A DNA stretch of 64,000 nucleotides from Marsupella aquatica (Eukaryota; Marchantiophyta): assembly GCA_973895155.1 (NCBI GenBank), contig OZ316896.1, positions 15,066,001 to 15,130,000 of the forward strand, read 5' to 3'. The position numbers were made by a program, and so were the translations under genes. The notes beneath the pieces were generated by a model. The model ran no database searches and had not been told where the DNA came from. It saw only the letters and a program-made list of their open reading frames with translations. Each line of letters starts with the position of its first letter. The first letter of the stretch is position 1. Positions 12,741-26,040 of the stretch are shown one piece after another.

Positions 12741-14222
12741 CTTTGACACGCCCAATTGTATCTTGGAATGTCAAATTCCTGTTTCTGGTGTAAATTAGAG
12801 CATTGAATGTCTGTTTGTGATAAACATAAACTGAAAATGCCATTGAAGTTTACCAATGGTTCCACATTGCACATATATGGCCTCCCTTACATGCCTCCTT
12901 GCATATGTTGGTGGACATACTGTCAACATTAAGAGTCAACTTGCATGTGAGCAGCCCTGGCTCCATTTCTTGGCCCTCAAACTGACTCACAACACAATAT
13001 AAGTGAGAGAGAACAATGCCTTCTGTGGCGCGTTTCCCTACACCTCTAACCCCAAGAACCATCCGCCACCTGCTATAAACCCCTACTTTTGGTCGGCTTA
13101 TGGTGGTTTGGCTACCATTCGGCTTGGAAACGCGATCTACTCTCGATCCACACTATGCTGGACCGATTCTTTCACTGGACTTGCGAATTGTGCATTGCTA
13201 TGACACCTAATTCTCAATTGACTTCGTCGGGTATGTTTGTATCCCGCCCCCGGAATGTACCTCTACGGCTTAATCTCTTAAGTCGGCTGAAGGTTTTTCT
13301 CAAACCGACTCAACCCACACTTTAACCAACAAAACACTCTCAATCCTCACTTTTCTCTCAGAGTTTGGTTTGGCAGTCTCCAATCAAGACAATGCGATCG
13401 TATAGCTTCACAGTCACTCTAACTGATTTAAATCGATCAAGCGACAAGTATCACAACACACAACGCCATGATTGCAAGAATCTGCAAACTAGGCAACAAG
13501 GCCAACTCAATTCAAACAATTGCACAGAAATGGAAATTTGTGGTTTACTGATAATCCGCGGTCTAGATTTAGCCGAGAGCTGTATGCTAGCAATACTGAC
13601 TTACACTAGAGTCTTGACTAAGAAAAAGCCCCCCGAGCCACACTGCCCAGGTTTTTATCCTTGCAGCACATTCAGGGGAAAAGGCGGAAATCCTAACCAC
13701 AACTCACAGCCTTCCACCGCGATAATCCAACTAAAAAACTATCACCTAAAAAACTTGACTAGCCCGGAACCCTCTCGGAACCGAGCATCTAATACTACCT
13801 AAGCCGACAGGGCCTCGGGGGTCTCACTACATGGGGACCTCCCCATCACCTGCGACGTTTTTAGGCCTTGGACCCCCTAAAATGTAAGAAAAAAATATTA
13901 TTTTTTAACCCCTATAAAGTTGGAATATTCTTGGAATATTCCAAAAAGTGGATTAAAAAGGCCCTAATGTTCTTATAAGTCTCAAAATTGAATTTAAAAG
14001 ACCCTATTGTTCTCCTACAAAAATTCTTAAATCTTCACTTACAACCAATAAAATGACCATATCCTTCGTCGCACGTGATATGCCATTTTTGTGGAAGTGA
14101 AACCCCCAAGGACAGGGCGCTACTTGCCCTGTCCCATCCTACAACGGCTGCGCCCTTCTGGCCCAAGCCCTTCTCCTACCGCCATGTCCTCCTTCCAACC
14201 GATGACTGGCCCTCCTTAATTG

Positions 14223-17200
14223 TCAGATGACCGGGGGTAAGCCCAAATCTTCCGACTCTGCGCCTTCTCCTGCCATCGGCTCCTGCTTGATCCCTTCGGC
14301 TTCCTCGACTTTGGGTTCTGGTTTGTCGGCCCCGACACCGGCTGTGGCATCGGCATCCTCCTGGGAAACGGCTTGGATAGCGTTGGCCTTCACTTCCTCA
14401 ATCCAAGCCCGCTCTCCAATACGTTCTGTATCGATTTTCCACGGCTTCACATTTTGGTAGTCCATGGTGGCTGTACCGGTGTCTGAACCTGTTACCGCAG
14501 CTCCAAGTTCATCGGCATTACTTATCTCTACCACGGCTGCCTTTGTAGCAACAGTCCCACAAATGTGGGCGGCCATACTCTTGACCTCTTCTGGCGTGGC
14601 TTTAAGAGGTACCCCAAAAGTACCTGCTGGCCCCATGAATGTTTTGGCCAGATCTGCAACCAACTGCATTGCCTTTACCCCTATTACTCTTGACAATATA
14701 GATGTCGGCTTCGGCACCTCAGTATTCCTGGCGACCATGCCACTAGCGGGAGACCGCCCAGTTGGTGATCCGTGCCCGGCTTCGGCATACTTTTGTAACT
14801 TCTTTGTTTGATTATCTGCACGCCTCTGCAAGCCGATCATCTTGTCTTTGGCCTCCTCCAGCTCTTGGGATAAATCCTCAACCTCCTCATTAAGCCGGTG
14901 CGCCTCCTCTTTGGCCGTCTTGAGCTCCTCGTTTAAGATCTGCACAATCTCAAACTCTTGCTTATCCAAAGCGGCTCTTTGGGAATCGTTGATGCTTTCC
15001 AGCTTTGTGATCTCGTCCGTCCATGCCTGCTTTGTCCTGATTAGCTCCTCCTGAAGCTCCTTGTGTATCTGTTGGACTCGGCTTAGGTGATCATTGGCCG
15101 CTGTGCAAATGGCGTCATCATGCTTCTCACGCATGGCCTCCAACCGGTCGAGTAACTTGTCATACTTCCTTTGGGCTTTTGCCAAGGCCTTCTCGCTCTG
15201 GGTGGCCTGATCCTTAGCCGTCTTTCTGAGCCTCTCAACTTGGCGATTTAGACCCTGTACTTCTACTTTTGAATTGGCTAACTCCAGCTCTACCTTCGTC
15301 AATTTTTCCTTGATTTGCTGGTTATCCAATTGGTAGTTTTCCAATTGGTTGTTCGCCACTTCTAATTCCTACTGCTTAGCCAAGAGATTCTGCTGAGTTG
15401 GTTGATCAGACTTTGTCTTAGCAACTTCGGCTTCCATGGAGCAAAGCCGAGCGATTACCTCTTCTTTCTTTAATCGCTCCAACGTCATTGCCTCCTCTAA
15501 CCTTGTTTGGTCCGCCATTTCCTTTCTAAGAAATGGTCCGGATTCTAACTCATTGCCGAAGATTTCTAAGGCTAGCAGTCCACACATGTCTCCATACTCC
15601 CTAGCCCGATCCCTGGCATAGTTTTGAGCTACCAGGTGATACTGGCATCTGCCAACGAGGCCGTTTCTCCCAGGCTTCTGCTTGTAATTGATCAAAATCA
15701 GTGAGAGATTTGGCCTGCTTCTCACTAAGCCGTCTTATTTCCTTCGACCAATCACCGCCTGGTAGCTGCCGTTCCTGCATGTCATTTTGGGCCCTCCACT
15801 CGTCGAGTTTCTTCTTCAGACCTGCCTCGGCTTCCTTCATTTGGTCAAATTCCAATGGTGTCACGTCCGGTGGAGGAGACTCTGGGGTTTTTTGATCCTC
15901 CGGCTTGCCATAAAAGACTGAGGGAAGTCTTCTACAAAACCTTCCCAACGTTCTCACTCCCGGCACCGGACTCTCCCCATGATCGACAGAATCATCGTCG
16001 TAGTCATCCACATTAACCTGACTACCGAGCATGCCGGCCTCTTCTGCAAAGCCCCCAATCTCCTCCTTTGAGTATTGTTGGGCTGCCACTGGTTGATTTA
16101 CCTCCACCGGTTCCTCCACTCGAGCCCGGCTATAAGCTCTAAGGACTGGCCTCTCCGGACTTCGGCCTCGGCTTCCATCTTCTAACTCTGAATCCATTTG
16201 CTCATCTCGTTTCTTTCTTTCTTTGACAGTCATCTTCCTCTCTACCAGTTGAATACCTGCATATGGGTTATTACGAGTAGGCCGTCTCAGCGGATTTCTC
16301 ACCACGTCATATGTTACCACCTTTGGTTCCTTGAGAGGGGAATTCTCCCGTCCCTGGACTGCCTATATTGCCAACCTCTTCTCTTGCCGTTGCTTGTTCA
16401 AGGGCTGCTCGTCCTCCGCCACCTCCTCAAGTGGTGCAGTGATCGGCATCCGCTCTTGTATAGGCAACACTGATGCAAAAGACTGGCTTCTTGCATATCG
16501 GCAAAGTAATTGCAGATGGTACCCTAGTCTGGATACCGCTCCTTCCCCAATGCTCTGCTTCTCTTCATTCAATGCCTTCTTCAACTGCATTAAGAGATAG
16601 CCATTGTAGTCTCAGCTTGAATCGATATTCTCCACCAAAAATACCTGGGCTTTGCCGATTTCTGCTCTTGGCAAGGTACAATGCAATGTGACTCTCAGGA
16701 AATCAATCAATTGCCCTATATGCGGGTTTGTACATTGATTCCTGAAGAACCCATTCTTAGTGGAAGGCCCTGGAAATGACCTGAACTGGTCATCCGGCAA
16801 CGTCTTCCTTTGCTCCACCTTAGTCTTCCTTCCTGTTGGTAAAGCAAAGACGGCTTTGATAAGCGTAGGTGTTAGTTCGAACACCTTTCCATACAGCAGC
16901 GTCATGTTGGAAGAAGCCTCCCAGCATCCCACGAAGTCCAACAGATCCTCATTTGGTATCTCTTTTAACCGCCATGGTAATCGGATGAATCCCTCTAAGC
17001 CAGTGTTGTTCATGTATCCCGAATACTTGTTATCCTGGATAGCACAGAAGACCTCATCTTCTTCTCGTGCAAACTGCAGTTGTAAGTCGGCAGGTAGCCT
17101 ATCCGCCCAACCCGCCATAAACTTATCCTCTACTGCCCTATCACGAACTGGCACGGCTTCAGCCTTAGCCTGCCTCTCCGACCGGTTCCGCTTAGCTGGT

Positions 17201-17460
17201 GTTGCAAATGCCGAACTACCCTTACGCTTCATCTCCTCTGTTCCTGAGAACTCTCCAAGAATGGCTTCCTTGCTCCAAGCCAAAGTGTGACCCTTCAACT
17301 CCCACACCGGCTGCCCAGCGTTCTTAATCGCCTCCTAAATTCCAACGACTCGATTCTGTTGGATCAGCAATTCGTCAAGCTCGGCACTAGTGGGAGTCCA
17401 TGCAAATTTCTCAAGGACTTCTTCCGTTCCCGCAAAAGCCGTCTTATGAATTCCCCATAA
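14223..17460 (-). pseudogene. Large coiled-coil ORF, decayed, probably retroelement cargo
   Basis: The minus strand carries one long reading frame broken by stops at 17335-17337, 16612-16614 and 16363-16365, one frameshift between about 15,725 and 15,601, and a stop just before 15,359. Joined conceptually it covers more than 1000 codons. The first part (17,460-16,370) encodes a globular, Trp/Leu-containing region; the middle (16,320-15,600) is acidic and proline-rich; the last part (15,600-14,800) is a long Glu/Lys/Gln heptad coiled coil; the end is an acidic tail. No protease, reverse transcriptase, integrase or RNase H motif is present. The plan resembles the intact 617-aa ORF at 47-49 kb: globular N-terminus, acidic linker, coiled coil, charged tail. 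I do not recognise the family; retroelement cargo is an inference. Confidence 0.5.
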
Positions 17461-17729
17461 CCGCGTGAGCTCCGCCCGTTCCCTTGCTACTCATTCCGGC
17501 TTGACGTCTTCATAAGTTGGTATGAGCTGTCATGCTTCTTCAAGCAAACAACCCCAAAACTTGGCCGCTTGATTCACCGTGGTCATTCCAGCGAAAGAGA
17601 AAAGAGCTTGAGCAATTCCCTAACCACCTCCCCCGATCGATCGGCAGCTGCTTCCACCTCCCTAGGTTGACCGAACAAGCAAATGAGCAAGTGTACAGAG
17701 TGTCGGTCCCCTCCCTATGAAGCCGCCTC

Positions 17730-18660
17730 CTGATGGCTTACCTGATCAAGCCCAGATTAGGTCATAACCCTAATCCTACTTAATCGCGACTGTTGGATCC
17801 TATCCTATCACAATCTCTCCCGAACACGTTGCAATCGGCTTCGATCCTTATTCCTCCCTTATTCTATCTACCTAATCTTTATTTAGCCATTATTTTAGGC
17901 TTAACTAAGTACTTCGTGATCCTGGCAAGGCATCACACCTTCACTCCCTCCTGTGCCAGACCTGATGGCAAAAAACCAGGAGTTACCTGTGGGAGTTACA
18001 ACAACAACGGCCGAAAGCTCTCTAGCCCTACTGGTCTTGACCTCAAACTCCAGCATAAAACAAAAGACCTAATGGGTCACAATCATGTAGTGAAACTTTG
18101 TTGGGCGCCAGGGTCCGGAGTTGATATTGTGGTCACACAAGATTGGCTGTTGAGCAGGCTGAACCTCCTCGTGTGCCAACCCCAATGGCAGAATCCATGC
18201 ATTTCCAAAGGCACGGGCTGGAATTTGTCAGGCCCTGGCAGGTCCCGCCCTTTGACACAATAATAAAACAAAGAAATAGGCTTTTGATCCAACTCAGTCT
18301 CAACTTGTCCTTGGAAAGGAACTATTGAAATGCTTTGAACAGGATTTGGTTGGCCAGATGGGTAGCAATTTTGGCTTGAAGGTGGTCTATATAACATCAA
18401 GCTGACATGTTTTTAGTGGATTACAAACCACTCTGGTCCTTTGGCCCTCCTTGAAATCAGACCTGATTTTTGATTCTGCCCAGTTCACTTTTGATTTGTC
18501 CGGTGAACCTTGGGTGTTAGTTATTTTTGCTGGCGCATGATTATTTCATTCTGGATTTTTGTCCTGGACAAGTGCTCAGATTTTAGTGTTTACTATTCTC
18601 ACATTGTTCTTTTGGGCTGACTCAGCCCTTAGACTTGCACTTTGGCTTTGATAGTTCTCT
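17730..18660. other. Non-coding, no feature recognised
   Basis: Short frames only. It may be the leader or LTR side of the coiled-coil relic to its left, but I could not match it to sequence on the other side of that relic. Confidence 0.3.
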
Positions 18661-18665
18661 GTGAC

Positions 18666-19015
18666 AGGTGACATGTTGTTACTGCCACTTCATTGTTGCT
18701 CCCATTTTGGCCATGAGTGTTTGGTAGTTGGGTGACTTTTGGTCCTTGATTTTTTTTCTGATGTGGCCTCTTTTAGTCTTGTTTTATTTGGTTTTACTTT
18801 TCACATGATCGAGTTAAGTGCTTTTTTCAAAGAAAAAATGTGATGGGTGACATGTTGTTACATTTTATTGTTGCTCCCATTTTGGCCATGAGTGTTTGGT
18901 AATTGGGTGACTTTTGGTCCTTGATTGTTTTCTGATGTGGCCGGTTTTATTCTTGTTTTATTGAGTTTTACTTTTCACATGAGTAAAGTGCTATTTTCAA
19001 AGAAAAAAAGAAAGG
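18666..19015 (+). repeat. Tandem duplication, period about 180
   Basis: GGTGACATGTTGTTAC begins at 18,666 and again at 18,846; both copies run through CCATTTTGGCCATGAGTG and CTTTTCACATGA to a CAAAGAAAAAA end. Divergence is low apart from small indels. Short degenerate TTTTTGCAGTTTGTTT repeats follow at 19,080-19,220. Confidence 0.85.
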
Positions 19016-19464
19016 AACTACTTTATCAGAACATAAGTACCATACAGGGCTTGGACACATGGCCGTTGCAACCTGCTCTTGCCAAAAGAGATTTATGTTT
19101 TGCTGCTTGTTTTGCTGCTCGCTGTTGCCGAAGGAGAATTACTTTTTGCTGTTTGTTTTGCTAGCAAGATCTATTTTTTGCAGTTTGTTTAGCTAGTGAG
19201 ATCTATTTTTGCAGTTTGTTTCTCTAGTGTGGAGAACCGCAAAACAAAAGGCTTGCAATGACATGCAAGTTGGGCCTAATTCTTTGTGGTATTAGAGCAT
19301 TTCAAAATATTGATGTAAGCAAAGACAGTCTTATGGGCTGAAACTCATTACACGTAAAATTTTTATGGGGTTTGTATTTGGGTGGCCTGTAAGTCTTTAT
19401 GTCCTGACCATAAAACAATGTATGGCCTTAGTCATATCTCAGTTATGGCGCTGTTTTGACACGC

Positions 19465-19680
19465 CTTATATTAGGGCATGTCAAAGTTCTCCCTCAAGCA
19501 CAATTTAATGGTTGTGACTTTTTGGATCTACTATCTTTATGGTGTAAGTATTTTGGTAGCCCCGTGATTTTGCCCTGGCTATAAAAACACTTTATGTCAT
19601 GAATAAATGACTTTTTGTGTAAAAGCACTTTATGTCCTGAGTTAGAGCACTTCGTTGACGTGCCCTATTAATAATCCAAA
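19465..19680 (+). repeat. Dispersed repeat family B, copy 1
   Basis: Shares GGGCATGTCAAAGTTCTCCC, then a GGTGTAAGTATTTTGGTA-like block, CTATAA...TTTATGTCCTGA and a GTACCC/GTGCCCTAT end with 28,060-28,245. Non-coding. Confidence 0.6.
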
Positions 19681-21374
19681 AGACCAAGGCGATCAATAAA
19701 TTAGAGCAAAAGTTCCCAATGCTCAGAGAGATTTGTAACTTTATAAAGGCCATGCTACGGGAAGCTTGAGGATTAGAGAAACTGTGAATAGGATGCGGCT
19801 AAAATAGCAATTATAAAGAATGAGAAGGAGACAAAACATGGCACGTAGAAACAGCTGGGGATCAAAATGTGAACAGGACGAGGAACAGGTAAGTTGGCCA
19901 AAACTCGCTCCAAAAACGAATTCTAGGGTGAGTCAAGGTCAAAAACTGGGCCCGCCCAATGTGGCAAATTCATCAAACATGACCTAAGAAATGTCGTACT
20001 GTGCTCTTTGGTTGTGTCACCAAAACTGATACAGCGGCTCATGTTCGCGGTTCTTGATCAAGTGAAGTTGATATCAAGTACGCTGAATCAAACGGTCTGC
20101 ATATATGTTGCGATGAAACCGACTCCTCGTTTCCGAAGCAGCCACCATGGATGCTGCCCCTGAGGCACCATCTAAGGTGTTTGGGAAATTTTGGGGGAAT
20201 GCTCGTAGCCACGTGGTCTCAAGTCTTGAAGGTTCCAATGGTGTGAAGCCACCCCGAATGGGAGGCGCTGCAGCCGAGCCCATTCCTGGATTCAAGTTAT
20301 TCAGAGTGCACACGTAGGCTGCCGCTGGCCCCGCAACGGCGCTTAGCCTTGCTGCCCCGTGGCCTGGAACTTATAACTATATGTACATGCTGTTCCCTGG
20401 CCCCCCCCCCTCTTAGGTAATACAGGTTGAACGTGCGAGCGATTCAAGGATCATTTTTATTTATTTTGAGGTAAATTTTAGAAATCAGTTACAACTATCT
20501 AACGTGCATGGTAAACAGGACATGTAAGTAATGTAGTGTATTGAATATTTGGTCAGATTTAGATTTCTGGAAGGGGGGCCCTAATAGATATTCCAAACAT
20601 TTTGTTCAATGTGATGTGAAGTTTTTCTTTGACTTGAAGAAAATTGTAACTAATGAGGCACAATTATAATCCTTCAAACTGACATTTTATAATAGTAGAA
20701 AGGATCAAGAGTAATGTCAAAAATATCATTTTTTAAAGTAACAAGGGAATTTTTTATTGATCAAAAACTAATAACAAGGGGTACCAAGGGGGGATCCGTT
20801 CACAGGGGGTACAAATATATGATTGGGAGTGGGGGGCCAGGGATGTTGTTGAATCAAAAATACGCAAAGGTTTTGGAGAATCACAACAATTATGGCGATG
20901 GAGCATAAGCAATCTCTGCGGAGAATGTTACTTTTGAAGTTGCATCTGAATAAACAACAATGAGAACTATATTTGAGAAAACAAGAACGACACTTCAAAA
21001 AAAGGAACGTATGATACGTACGAGCTTTACGCGTTCCCTATTATGAGTGTTTCTATTTGGCTTCAGTCTTTTCTTCGCGACTCTCCCTGATGATTGTCTT
21101 CGTGTATATTGTTGACACTCTCCTTGACAAATTATCTTTGGCACTCTCCTTGATTATCTTTGACACTCTCCTTGACAATTCTATTTGCAGAAGAACTATC
21201 ACTGGAACTGTTTGCAGTCTAAGAAGTATGAATTTGCAAGATGAAATGGTGTGGAGCCATTTTTAGCGGGATGGTGTCACATTTTCACAGACCATTGTTC
21301 TTGTTATAAACAGTGTTTTTTTATTAATTTATTGCTATAGAGCTACTTGAGAATTGTTGAGTATAGACTACACT
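19681..21374. other. Non-coding, no feature recognised
   Basis: Contains a poly-C run at 20,401-20,410 and short frames without family resemblance. A minus-strand 79-codon frame near 20,074-20,313 has no recognisable domain. Confidence 0.3.
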
Positions 21375-21697
21375 TGTAATGGTAAGCACATGACACATCC
21401 AACGCGCAAATAGTCGACACAAGAGATACGTGGTTCACCTCCTCGAGGCTACGTCCACGGGAACACACAAGTGAGCTTTACTGAACTCTAAGCCCGTTGG
21501 CCATACCAAATTTCCACAGTGTAAGCTCTCCTCATCTCTCAAGTGGCTCCATAACAATGAGCCTAAGTTCTACTTATCCAAACAAACACTGTTTGGCATA
21601 TAGTGTGCATCATAGTTAACCTAACCACATCTCCGACTATGGTTAGTCTAACTACGGTTACATGTCATAACCCTAGACCTTGAGTAAATACCTAACA
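21375..21697 (-). mobile_element. Solo-LTR-like fragment, minus orientation
   Basis: Begins TGTAATGG and ends CCTAACA, so read on the minus strand it has TG...CA ends. It contains ACGTGGTTCACCTCC and GGCTACGTCCACGGGA in the same order as the LTRs at 45,780-46,156 and 50,210-50,511, and its outer half shares the CTAACC/GGTTAG-rich block of the latter. No matching five-base flanks were seen and no second LTR is near, so it is a solo or fragmentary LTR. Confidence 0.6.
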
Positions 21698-21712
21698 AGA
21701 ATTGTTTTTTTT

Positions 21713-21728
21713 GGGGGGGGGGGGGGGG
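21713..21728 (+). repeat. Poly-G tract
   Basis: An uninterrupted run of G follows a T run just outside the LTR-like fragment. Confidence 0.85.
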
Positions 21729-22283
21729 AAGAGTATTGTTGATGAATTCAAATTTTCAGAGAGCACTACTGAATTTTTTTAGAGAAAAACTACAAGTAAT
21801 TTTTTGGAAACAAATCTACCAAAAATCATATTTTTCATACAGCGCTGCTCTTGTTACAAAGAGTGCCGTGTGGAGCTACGGAAGAGTTTAAATGTGCATC
21901 TTCAGTCCATTCCATTTACATTCTCAATTTGGCATGGAGGTGAGCACATAATGTTCTTAGACTGATATAAATGTAGGTTTAATGAGAGAATTTATCATCC
22001 ATTTGTAGTTGAATTATCTCATGATTAGGTGTAAAATGATATGTCCTCTGTCACAGTCCATGGGGATAACCAGGGCAAACATGCCAGTCCATCCAGGCTT
22101 TTGTTTCCAGATTTTACTTCAAAATTGTCACTAACACAAATGAGACGATTATTTTACTTCACAAAAAAGATCAAATTTGATTGTCATGGTTGAAGATGAC
22201 ATGGCACAATTAGGTGCAAGGGACTCCTCATGGGGCTCAACTACTTCATGCCAACTCTGCAAGGAAAGGTTTTGCCTTCAAGT

Positions 22284-22425
22284 AAATCTAACTAAGTGTT
22301 GCTGCTCTGATGGGTGGTTGTGAAGGCAGAGAGCACACAGGAAAATCCTTCCAAGGAAATCTAACCAAGCTTTGCTGCTCTGATGGGTGGTTGTGAAAGC
22401 AGAGAGCAAACAGGAAAATGTATGA
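22284..22425 (+). repeat. Tandem duplication, period 73
   Basis: AAATCTAACTAAG and AAATCTAACCAAG start copies at 22,284 and 22,357; each continues GCTGCTCTGATGGGTGGTTG and a GCAGAGAGC block. The rest of 21,729-24,356 shows no gene. Confidence 0.85.
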
Positions 22426-24356
22426 ACTCTGTTATCCCAAGACGTGCCTCTTTGCGACTCTCACAGTAGGTGAGAGCTAATGATCGAAAGTCTGATACTC
22501 TTTTCTAATATGCTTTCCAACACTCGGTAATCGCAACGCGAAAGGTGCTAAAGGCGAACTAAATAGCTTGAGTGAAGCCAATGGATGGCAAGGAACAGAA
22601 TGTTGTCTTGTTTGGCGCTAAATACTGCCATCTCCTCGCTGAATCCTTCTCATAACTGCTCTACAAAAAAATCTGAATTGAACACACGTTCGGCATACTG
22701 GAGCTGTAGACCCGGGCTTTTGTTCCTAGCTTGGATACACTTGTACTCACCTCATTAAATTTGGTAGGTGGGAACCAAATTTGTATCCAATATTTAATTC
22801 GTATGTACCGCTAATTGTGTAACAAGAATCCTAAAACATCCTTTTCATCGTGGAGTCACAGTTGTCCGCTGTAAGGACTGTAGAAGTGTTAACCTGATCT
22901 CTGTGAACCCGATTCAATCTTCCAAATGAAAATCTCAATCTCGTGCTGAAACACTATATTGTAAGCTGAAAGCAAATGTGTGAGGGGCCTGCTAGATCAT
23001 CGAAGAACACTAAGAACCACAGCTTAAAGTTCAAGTTCTAGCTTAAGAAAAAGAACCGCTACTAAACCGAAAGCAAATTCGTGAGCAGCTCAGTGAATAG
23101 CGTGACTCCGCAGCAACATCACAGAAATGCACCAAGATTACTGAGTGCTTGAACAAGAGTGGAGCCAATGAACATTACGGAAACTGCCACCTTTACAACC
23201 CTCCTCCTTTGAGAATTCGGTCATTAATGACATCTTTGTATCACCCACTTTGTAGAAGCTCCACAGCAGGTGGACTGAAAGCGGGAAAAACGTACACATG
23301 TAATCAACATGTAGCTACGTGGTAATTTTTCTGCGTCTTGGGTTTAGGGCAGTTGCTCCTCTTGCGCCCACTTGCTTTCAAATGTATACATGAGACCGTG
23401 TTATGACACAGCAAAACCCAAAGCTCAGTCTATTCCGATACTACTCAGGAATACACCGAAAGCATTAATTTTGTAGAGTCCCCCGCATCCAGTAAAACAC
23501 CTTTTCAGGGATTACAGTATATTAACTCCATACCAGGGCCTTATGGGCAAACTAATAGTCACTCAAAACTTGTGCTAAGACCCTCGTGCTTGGGGATGTT
23601 ACAACCTACAGTGCGCTTTAACAGGGAGTTACTATATACATGGCACCCCCTTTCCATCAACCGTGACAGTCTGTAAGGAACAACTACAGTTATCAAGGCT
23701 CATTCGGTTGTACTTCTATCCGGCAGAAGCGATACCTCATAAGAGGCCACTTCCTCGGCCCTTGTGGACCACTACTTAGGAATTCCATACATGTCAGGGG
23801 ACAAACCTGTGTTCGGAAATTATTTCACGCAATCACGAGGTCCGAGTAGCTCCGAAATCGAATAGTGTGCAGTTTAATTGCTACATTGTCTTCCATGTCA
23901 TTCGTTGATATCGGTGGAAACCTTCATATTGTCCTTTAGTTCATTGAGAGAAATTCATTCTATATTTCCTTGACCATATCCATTTGCAGTCAATAAATCA
24001 ACAAGGGACCAGAAAAGAAACGGGCACCATCCAAGAGGTCCTGGAAAATGCCACCATGTCCACACCTATTTCACGAAAGAGCTCGTCATAATCATGATAC
24101 CCTTCACTTGTCACCTCACGTTCTGGACCTCTCCATTACTCCAAAAACTTGACCGTGTTACCATTCATCATTGGCAGATAAATAAGAACAGTCACCAGCA
24201 TTCATTACAAATCCTTTCCGTTGCAACCTTCTTTTCTGCATCAAAAAGATTGAAGCAAAAGAACACCAGAGATTCCTCACCTAGGCTTTTAAGTCGAGGA
24301 CATTACTCGGAATGCCTAAGGCACCAATGATGACTAAAAGCACAGAAGCTACTGAA

Positions 24357-26040
24357 CTAGAGTTTCACAGTAGTACAGCCCAGGACAGTGCCTTTACATA
24401 AAGTCATGCTAGCACCTTTGCGCCAATTTGGGTTCTCGTTTCCTACATTGCAGATGTCCACGTCACTAAGTTGTAGTATATCTGATATGTTTCGACGGGG
24501 AATGACACCCCCAATGACATATAAGTCATTTCCCAAGCCCATGACCCCAAAGCTGATTCTGCGCATGCACTCAGGCCATGATGACAGCAGCTTCCAAAAC
24601 GGTGGTTGTTTCTGTTCTCTGCTGGCAAGTCCATGTCGCACAACGTAAAGCTCCCTGTTCACCACCGCCATCTCCCCACCAGCCCATCCAGAATCTGCGA
24701 GTGCCCACCTGCGAATTCAACAGAATGTCAGGGCAACTTCGTTACAGCTTGCATGACCTGACTTTGTGAGACTCAGGTTGTATTGACAAACACGTAGCAA
24801 ACGCACGAGAACTAACAGAGTTGCTTAGCACTATCAATTCCTTAGCATCCGTTTCGTTGCACAGTTGGTCAACCAAAACGAAAAAGACAACCCCAAGAAG
24901 CACACAGGAGGACATATCAATGGCTACAAAAGCTTTTGAAACAACACAGGGTGAAAGACGTGCTTGGTCACCTCCCTTCATCAACCTAAGATTAACAACT
25001 CAGCCTCTGGCTCTTTACTATCTTTCAGTAAAGAATAACAAAATTCCGCTCAAGTACCAATCCACACCAAAGATCAACAGGTTTCATGTACTTACCACGG
25101 CCTAGGAAAAGTAAGATGCTCAACACACACCACTCACAGATTCTAAAAGGCAGAAAACTTCAGCAATTCTAAAAAACAAAATTTTGCGGTGCGACAATAT
25201 TCTGTTATATTGAGAAGCAATTTCAGGGGGGACTATTTCACTTCAATGGGATCGTCTGACCCACCTGCTCTCCTTCGCATCATAGACTTGTGCTTGAGAT
25301 GTCCCTTTGTGTACAACATGCACCTTCTCTTCAAACACGATCCCCGAACAAGCTGCATTGTGGACCTGGGTCAATTCCGGCAAGGATTCCCATTTATCTA
25401 GGAGTGGATTGTACATCTCAGCCAAGGCTAATGCCTTCCTGGTGTTTGTGAAGCCCCCGGCAGCCACTATATGATCGTCCAGCACACAACAGGCAAACTG
25501 AGATCTGGACGTAATCATGGGTGCTCTTTGCTCCCACTTGCCAGTGATTGGATCAAACCTCCAAACCTCATTGGTAGCTGTTGTTTCATTCCTGTCACCG
25601 GTTTGTGGGTCTACTTCGTCACTCCCACCGCCAACCACATAAAGCTTGCCCTCCACGGATGCAGTTCCAAAATTCGTCAAGTGCTTGATACAAGATGGTA
25701 GAACTGGAAGAGTGCTCCAGCAGTCGAAAATTGGATCGTATGCTTGCCAAACTTTATCTGGTTCATAGGCACTTGCATATAGCCATTCTTCCTCGACGCC
25801 AGCAAGCTTTCGCGTGCGAAAAAGTTCAGGACTCAGTAGAGCTGATCTCCAAGCTCGTGATACTCTTTGTAAGGCTGGATGGCAGTGTAATGGCACTCGG
25901 GCTAGACACTGTAACGCTACGGTATCCGGAAGACCTTCGATAAGAGATGTCACATCGATTGGTCCAGAATGGCCATCGTCCTGTACCTTGTCCTCTGGAT
26001 CATTTTCAGTAGCACAATCTTGCTTGGACAAATTTATCAT
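24357..26040 (-). CDS. SKIP30: F-box/kelch-repeat protein, SKIP30 type
   Basis: Two minus-strand exons, 26040-25265 and 24708-24357, join through a GT-AG intron within an Arg codon to give 375 aa. An F-box lies near residues 32-75 (LPDTVALQCLARVPLH and an Arg-Ala-Trp-Arg core). Kelch repeats follow, with Gly-Gly pairs in LYVVGGGSDEV, IVAAGGFTNTRK and LYVIGGV. FACCVL, AEMYNP, HNAACSG, KVHVVHKG and the C-terminal SDVD...GTVLGCT block match the plant SKIP30 group closely and in order. The F-box binds SKP1/ASK in an SCF ubiquitin ligase; the kelch propeller presents substrate. The start is placed at the Met after a possible acceptor near 26,053; an in-frame Met at 26,073 is an alternative. The long GC- and purine-rich upstream region suggests an intron-containing leader. 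Confidence 0.85.
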
